Source: Bermanella sp041589295 | Lineage (GTDB): Bacteria > Pseudomonadota > Gammaproteobacteria > Pseudomonadales > Oceanobacteraceae | DNA length: 11,817 nucleotides | Reading direction: 5' to 3' | Assembly (NCBI GenBank): GCA_041589295.1 | Contig: JBFHVZ010000122.1 | Location: 1 to 11,817 of the forward strand | Shown: positions 7,343-11,817 of the stretch, in pieces | Position numbering within the stretch: position 1 is the stretch's first letter | Layout: each line of letters starts with the position of its first letter | Notes under the pieces: generated by a model | The model's input: only the letters and a program-made list of their open reading frames with translations | What the model was told of the DNA's origin: nothing | The model's database searches: none | Program-made: the position numbers and the translations under genes

Positions 7343-7357
7343 TTAGGAACATCCTAA
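7343..7357. promoter_or_regulatory. 15-bp inverted repeat upstream of the RND operon
   Basis: TTAGGA-ACA-TCCTAA is a perfect inverted repeat 78 bp before the adaptor start. No T run follows, so it is not a typical terminator for the chemoreceptor gene. It could be an operator for the pump genes. No strong -35/-10 pair is obvious beside it, and no other clear signal was found in the 120-bp spacer (7315-7434). Confidence 0.35.
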
Positions 7358-7434
7358 CCGTACTCATGATTTCGTCTTATATGGTAAGTTGCGCGCCCCG
7401 TGATTTACATCAACCTGTACTGTAAGGATGGCCC

Positions 7435-8490
7435 ATGCGTACATGGCAAACACGAATTTGCTTAGTGTTAATGATTGCATTGACTGGTTGCGGTCAAAGC
7501 GAAAAACAAGACGAAAACAAAAAAGTAAAATTGGTTCAACTGGCCAGTGTTATTGAAAAACGCGCAGAAGAAACCTTTAACTTTCCCGCACAAGTCATTG
7601 CCCGCAGCACGGTGGACTTATCGTTTCGTGTTGGCGGTCGTTTAGAAGAAGTCAATTTACCTCAAGGTCAATTTGTCGAAAAAGGTACTGTCATCGCACG
7701 CCTTGATCAAGAACCTTTCAAACGTGCAGTTCGTACTGCCCAAGTTCGCGTTAAACAAGCTCAACATGAACTCAGTCGTGTACAAGCCATTGCGAAAAAA
7801 GGTATTGGTTCTGAACAAGCCGTTGATAATGCACAGGTGGCGTACGATCTTGCGCAAATTGAACTAGAAAATGCCAAAGCCGATTTGGAGTACAGCGTAT
7901 TAAAAGCGCCGTTTAGAGCCTTGGTTGCAAAGCGCCTAATTGAAAACGAAGGATTAATTCAAAAAGGAACACCCATAGCGCGTTTGCAAGATTTATCACG
8001 GGTACATTTTGAATTTGATGTACCAGAGCGTTTAGTCAGTGCTTATCGAAAAAATTCCATGTTAACGGCCCAAGCTTTTTTAGATGGAACCGTGAATCAA
8101 TCTTTCGATATTGAATATGTCGAACACAGCACTGAACCCAACCCAGTAACTCAAACCTATCAAGTTGTGTTTGCCATGGACTATCCACAGGGTGCAAATA
8201 TTACTCCGGGTGTGCGCGCGACCATCAGTATCACAGCAGCGGGTTCGCAATTAGCCAGCGTTAATGTGATTCCGGTTAATGCAATTGTGACGGGTGCAAA
8301 CGATGGTCTTTACGTTTGGCTTTACAAAAGCGAAACCGGCACTGTGCATAAGCAGCCAATTACCGTGGGCAAAGTTATGCAAGGATATGTTCCCGTATTT
8401 TCTGGCCTACAAGCGGGACAACAAGTGGTGGCGGCCGGTGCGTCACAAATGATGGAAGGGCTTAACGTCCGTCCTTATCAAGCCCAATAA
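7435..8490 (+). CDS. RND efflux periplasmic adaptor (membrane fusion lipoprotein)
   Basis: A 351-aa adaptor that would link the inner-membrane pump to an outer-membrane channel. A lipoprotein signal peptide ends at the lipobox LTG-C19, so the mature protein is expected to be lipid-anchored to the inner membrane on its periplasmic side. Residues about 58-92 and 156-188 form the two halves of the lipoyl-like barrel-sandwich domain (VGGRLEEVNLPQGQFVEKG; YSVLKAPFRALVAKRLIENE). Between them, about 93-153, is an alpha-helical hairpin rich in Ala, Gln and Glu. A beta-barrel and membrane-proximal domain follow. AAGGA at 7424-7428, six bases from the ATG, supports the start. The permease gene begins 14 bases after the stop, so the two are one operon. 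The length is usual for the family. The substrate cannot be deduced. Confidence 0.93.
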   Translation: MRTWQTRICLVLMIALTGCGQSEKQDENKKVKLVQLASVIEKRAEETFNFPAQVIARSTVDLSFRVGGRLEEVNLPQGQFVEKGTVIARLDQEPFKRAVRTAQVRVKQAQHELSRVQAIAKKGIGSEQAVDNAQVAYDLAQIELENAKADLEYSVLKAPFRALVAKRLIENEGLIQKGTPIARLQDLSRVHFEFDVPERLVSAYRKNSMLTAQAFLDGTVNQSFDIEYVEHSTEPNPVTQTYQVVFAMDYPQGANITPGVRATISITAAGSQLASVNVIPVNAIVTGANDGLYVWLYKSETGTVHKQPITVGKVMQGYVPVFSGLQAGQQVVAAGASQMMEGLNVRPYQAQ

Positions 8491-8504
8491 GACGAGGTTG
8501 TGTA

Positions 8505-11500
8505 ATGGACATTGCAAAAGCCTCGATTCGTACGCCTGTTAATACATGGTTGCTGATTTTAATTTGTTTAATTGGCGGCCTAGTGGGGTTGGGTGACATT
8601 GGTCGCTTAGAAGACCCTGCCTTTACCATTAAGCAAGCGCAAGTGGTAACACGCTATCCGGGTGCTGACGCAGAACGGGTAGAGCTTGAAGTTACCGAGC
8701 CCATCGAAACTGCGATTCAACAAATGGCGCAAGTAAAGCGCGTCACGTCGATCTCGAAACCGGGTTTATCGGAAATTTCGGTTGAAATGAAACCCAACTT
8801 TGATGGCAATGAATTGCCACAAATTTGGGACGAACTACGTAAACGCCTAGGCGACATTCAGAGTTCGTTACCGACTGGTACCCAACCCATAGTGGTCGCT
8901 GATGATTTTGGTGATGTTTATGGGTTGTACTATGCACTCACAGCGCCGGATTTTTCCCCTTATCAATTACGTGAATTTTCTCGCATCATTCGCCGTGATT
9001 TATTGACGGTACCCAATGTCTCGAAAGTAGCCGTTGCCGGTGTGCTCGAAGAACAAATTACGGTAACCATTAATGCGACACAAATTGCAAACTTGGGTAT
9101 CTCGTTGCCCGATGTTAAACAAGCATTGAATTATAGTTTACGGCCATTTAGCAGTGGTCGTTTGTTGATTGATGGCCAACGCATTCGTATTCCAGTAGGA
9201 CGTGCCGACAGCAAGGTAGACGCCATCCAAAATATTACTTTAGGCATTCCTGGGCAAACCTCGCAAATACGCATCAGTGATATCGCTCGCGTGTCGTTGG
9301 ATGTTGTGGATATTCCGCAGTTTTTGGCGCGTCACAATGGTCAGCCGGCTGTTACGTTGGCCGTGGCAGCTAACCCAGATGCCAACGTGGTAGAAGTGGG
9401 TAAAGCCGTGAATGCGCGAATTCAATCACTGCTACAAGAATTACCTGTGGGCATTTCGTTGCAAGCGATTTACGATCAAGCGGCCATTGTGGATGAGGCG
9501 GTCAGTGGCTTTATTTTAAATTTGGTGATGTCGGTGACCGTGGTGATTGCAACCTTGTGTGTCTTCATGGGTTGGCGCGCTGGTGTGGTAGTGGGCAGTG
9601 TCCTACTACTCACAGTCATGGGTACCATTTTAGTTATGTGGTTGTATGGGTTAAACCTGCAACGTATTTCGCTGGGTGCATTGGTGATCGCCATGGGTAT
9701 GTTGGTGGACAACGCCATTGTGGTAGCCGAAGGTATGATGCTGCGTATGCAGCGCGGCTACTCGGCATTGGATGCGTCCAGCCATGTGGTTAAACAAACT
9801 CAATGGCCGCTATTAGGTGCCACAGTGATCGGTATTACCGCATTTTCTGGTATTGGTTTATCGGATGATGCAACAGGTGAATTTTTATTTTCATTATTTG
9901 CCGTTATTTTAATTTCGCTGTTTTTAAGCTGGGTTCTGGCCATTACCGTGGCACCTTTGTTTGGTTCGTACTTTTTTAAAGTGGGCGAGCAAGCCAACGA
10001 AGAAGTGTTTGATAGTGCATTACACAAACGCTACGAAACGGTTTTAAGGTTAGCGCTGCAAAATCGGGGTAAATCGGTTTTGCTGTTAGTACTGGTGACC
10101 GTCATTAGTTACATGGCATTTGGTTTGGTCAAGCAAGGGTTTTTTCCACCATCCAATACCCCCATGTTTTACATTCATTACTGGGGACCGCAAACGCGCG
10201 ATATTCGTGTAACGGCTGAAAAACTTCAGCAAGCCGAAGCCATTGCTCTACAGTATGAAGAAATTGACGCCATCACCACATTTATTGGTCGCGGCGGTGA
10301 GCGTTTTACTTTGACTTATGCGCCGCAACAGCCAAACGAAAGCTATGGTCAGTTGGTCATACGTACCCATGACCGTGACCGAATTGATGAACTGGCAGCC
10401 AGTATTCGTCAGCAATTACAGCTTAAAGACCCAGACGCGCAGATTTTTGTTGAGCGCATTATCTTTGGTCCGTCCAGTGGTGCGAAATTAGCGGCCCGCT
10501 TTAGTGGACCAGATAAAACCGTACTTAGGGAATTAGCACAACGCGCAGAAGACGTATTTCACGCAGATGGACAGTTGCTAGACATTCGTCATAATTGGCG
10601 CGAAAAAGAATTAGTGCTAACGCCTATTTACGATGAATACAACGCAGGGATTGCGGGCATTACACGAGCTGATTTTTCCGACGCGATTCAATTTGCCACG
10701 AACGGTCTTGAATTAGGAAAGTTACGCGACAACGAATACAGCTACCGAATTATGGCCAAGTCTGATCAGTCTGTCGTGTCATCGGACGTACAAAAGCTGT
10801 ATGACTCGCAGGTGTGGAGCCCTTATCAACGCAGCTATGTGCCATTGCGACAAGTGGCCCCTGAAATGGATACACAAGCAGAAGATGTGTTAATTCATCG
10901 CCGTGACCGCCTACGAACCATTACTGTTTTTGCTGAGCCGGGCGAACATGAAACCGCAGGCCAAGCATTGGCGCGCATTCAACCTTTGATCGAAACTATT
11001 CCATTGCCCGAGGGTTACAAATTAGAGTGGGGTGGTGAGTACGAGTCGTCCCGCGAAGCGCAGCAAGCGCTGGGAGCGGGTTTGCCACTGGGCTTCTTGG
11101 TGATGATTTTAACCACCATCTTTTTATTTGGCCGCGTAAAAGAACCGCTCATCATTTGGTTGATTGTGCCCATGGCGGTGTGTGGAGTTGTGTCTGGTTT
11201 GTTAATCGCAGACTTACCGTTTGGCTTTATGTCGTTGTTAGGCTTTTTAAGTTTGTTCGGCATGTTAATTAAAAATGCCATAGTTTTGCTGGAAGAAATC
11301 GACATTCAAATTGAAGCCGGACTGGAAAAATACACGGCCGTGGTGCAAGCCAGTTTGAGTCGTTTGCGTCCGGTGAGTTTAGCAGCCATCACCACCATTT
11401 TGGGCATGGCACCGCTATTGTCGGACGCCTTCTTTGCGGATATGTCCGTGACCATTATGGGCGGCTTAGCGTTTGCTACAGTGCTGACTTTGATTGCAGT

Positions 11501-11555
11501 GCCTGTTTTATTCTGTTTGTTCTACGGCATAAAAGCCGATGAAAAATCGCGATAA
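8505..11555 (+). CDS. RND-family efflux permease, AcrB/TriC-like
   Basis: A 1016-aa proton-driven inner-membrane exporter with the usual layout: TM1 at about 11-31, a large periplasmic porter/docking loop, TM2-TM7, a second loop, and TM8-TM12 ending near residue 1008. In TM4 the proton-relay motif reads GMLVD402-N403-AIVVAEG. The first Asp (AcrB D407) is present and the second (D408) is Asn, as I recall in TriC-type pumps. The TM10 Lys (AcrB K940) is kept as K923 in GMLIKNAIVLLEE. GAGG at 8494-8497 lies seven bases before the ATG. It is co-transcribed with the adaptor gene. No outer-membrane channel gene and no regulator gene lies beside the pair, so a TolC-like protein from elsewhere is probably used. 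The substrate (drugs, biocides, fatty acids or other hydrophobic compounds) is unknown. Confidence 0.95.
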   Translation: MDIAKASIRTPVNTWLLILICLIGGLVGLGDIGRLEDPAFTIKQAQVVTRYPGADAERVELEVTEPIETAIQQMAQVKRVTSISKPGLSEISVEMKPNFDGNELPQIWDELRKRLGDIQSSLPTGTQPIVVADDFGDVYGLYYALTAPDFSPYQLREFSRIIRRDLLTVPNVSKVAVAGVLEEQITVTINATQIANLGISLPDVKQALNYSLRPFSSGRLLIDGQRIRIPVGRADSKVDAIQNITLGIPGQTSQIRISDIARVSLDVVDIPQFLARHNGQPAVTLAVAANPDANVVEVGKAVNARIQSLLQELPVGISLQAIYDQAAIVDEAVSGFILNLVMSVTVVIATLCVFMGWRAGVVVGSVLLLTVMGTILVMWLYGLNLQRISLGALVIAMGMLVDNAIVVAEGMMLRMQRGYSALDASSHVVKQTQWPLLGATVIGITAFSGIGLSDDATGEFLFSLFAVILISLFLSWVLAITVAPLFGSYFFKVGEQANEEVFDSALHKRYETVLRLALQNRGKSVLLLVLVTVISYMAFGLVKQGFFPPSNTPMFYIHYWGPQTRDIRVTAEKLQQAEAIALQYEEIDAITTFIGRGGERFTLTYAPQQPNESYGQLVIRTHDRDRIDELAASIRQQLQLKDPDAQIFVERIIFGPSSGAKLAARFSGPDKTVLRELAQRAEDVFHADGQLLDIRHNWREKELVLTPIYDEYNAGIAGITRADFSDAIQFATNGLELGKLRDNEYSYRIMAKSDQSVVSSDVQKLYDSQVWSPYQRSYVPLRQVAPEMDTQAEDVLIHRRDRLRTITVFAEPGEHETAGQALARIQPLIETIPLPEGYKLEWGGEYESSREAQQALGAGLPLGFLVMILTTIFLFGRVKEPLIIWLIVPMAVCGVVSGLLIADLPFGFMSLLGFLSLFGMLIKNAIVLLEEIDIQIEAGLEKYTAVVQASLSRLRPVSLAAITTILGMAPLLSDAFFADMSVTIMGGLAFATVLTLIAVPVLFCLFYGIKADEKSR

Positions 11556-11563
11556 AAAAGTGT

Positions 11564-11602
11564 TGGGTCCAGTCACGTTAACGTGCAGGACCCAGTCATT
11601 TT
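11564..11602 (+). terminator. Probable terminator of the RND operon
   Basis: TGGGTCC (11564-11570) pairs with GGACCCA (11588-11594). Inside lies a perfect 12-bp palindrome, CACGTTAACGTG (11574-11585), extending the hairpin across a small asymmetric bulge. The tail GTCATTTT is only weakly T-rich. It begins nine bases after the permease stop codon. Confidence 0.6.
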
Positions 11603-11664
11603 AAAGCGTGGGACTCAGCCATGCAGGGGAATAAAAAATCCCAAGTTACCCACGAAAAGTAGAC

Positions 11665-11693
11665 ACCCTATATAGTAATATTTGACCCTATAT
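11665..11693 (+). repeat. Direct repeat of ACCCTATAT before the transposase gene
   Basis: ACCCTATAT occurs at 11665-11673 and 11685-11693, a 20-bp period (about two helical turns). The first copy overlaps TATAGT (11671-11676), a plausible -10 box for the transposase gene. The repeats may be transposase or regulator contacts, or chance. Confidence 0.45.
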
Positions 11694-11704
11694 GGAGGTG
11701 TCAC

Positions 11705-11817
11705 ATGGCACGTAAAAAGTACCAACATTATACTGAAGAATTCCGCAAAGAAGCTGTTAAAAGAGCGGATGAGCTGGGAGTGACCCAAGCTCAAGTCGCT
11801 AAGGAGCTAGGTGTTTC
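11705..11817 (+). CDS. IS3-family transposase OrfA, N-terminal part (cut by window end)
   Basis: The 37 visible residues begin MARKKYQHYTEEFRKEAVK and continue into TQAQVAKELGVS, typical of the HTH_Tnp_1 DNA-binding domain at the start of IS3-family OrfA proteins. This small protein binds the element ends and is normally fused by a -1 frameshift to the DDE-bearing OrfB. GGAGGTG at 11694-11700, four bases before the ATG, supports the start. The gene is open to the window edge, so I cannot say whether the element is intact. Confidence 0.88.
   Translation, partial: MARKKYQHYTEEFRKEAVKRADELGVTQAQVAKELGV

Larger units (their letters stand above)
11640..11817 (+). mobile_element. IS3-family insertion sequence, left part only
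   Basis: The window runs into an insertion sequence whose first gene begins at 11705. The left terminal repeat probably lies within about 11640-11670, around CACGAAAAGTAGACACCC, a kind of sequence I associate with IS3-family ends. The exact edge and target duplication cannot be fixed, because the right end is outside the window. Confidence 0.7.

Noticed and set aside
11015..11305. 96-aa minus-strand frame inside the permease gene, and similar antisense frames at 6576-6860 and 9800-10027
   Set aside because: They mirror hydrophobic or helical stretches of well-supported genes and have no independent support.

Overview
The window reads as a chromosomal segment of a gammaproteobacterium, probably marine or environmental. 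The evidence is the close match of one gene to E. coli TapT (YfiP), a chemotaxis receptor and an RND pump of proteobacterial type, sigma70-like promoters, and moderate base composition. I cannot name the genus. Most of the DNA is ordinary housekeeping and accessory sequence. I do not see a clearly new multi-gene system.

Layout from left to right. Positions 1-462 hold no gene I can support, only a GT-rich stretch and some weak hairpins. A large membrane c-di-GMP phosphodiesterase (463-3084) follows, with a 7TMR-DISM sensor, a decayed GGDEF domain and an intact EAL domain. It ends at a terminator whose loop also contains a perfect TATAAT box. Next is tapT (3189-3842), a tRNA acp3U modification enzyme. 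A TetR-type regulator on the minus strand (3907-4545) is divergent from a dienoyl-CoA-isomerase-like crotonase (4666-5511). The space between those two carries a perfect 13-bp palindrome and an imperfect second copy, which lie on the crotonase -10 and -35 boxes. The tetR -10 box is so close to its ATG that the message would be leaderless or nearly so. After a strong terminator come a 4HB-type methyl-accepting chemotaxis receptor (5677-7314) and a two-gene RND efflux operon: a lipoprotein adaptor (7435-8490) and an inner-membrane permease (8505-11555). The window ends inside the first gene of an IS3-family insertion sequence (from 11705).

How the genes work together: the regulator/crotonase pair looks like a self-contained unit in which an acyl-CoA-like ligand would relieve repression of a fatty-acid degradation enzyme (inference). 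The adaptor and permease form one pump and would need an outer-membrane channel encoded elsewhere. The phosphodiesterase and the chemoreceptor both serve signalling and motility but show no shared operon. The points most worth checking are the tandem operator, the near-leaderless tetR, the replaced active-site acid in the crotonase, and the terminator/promoter overlap before tapT.
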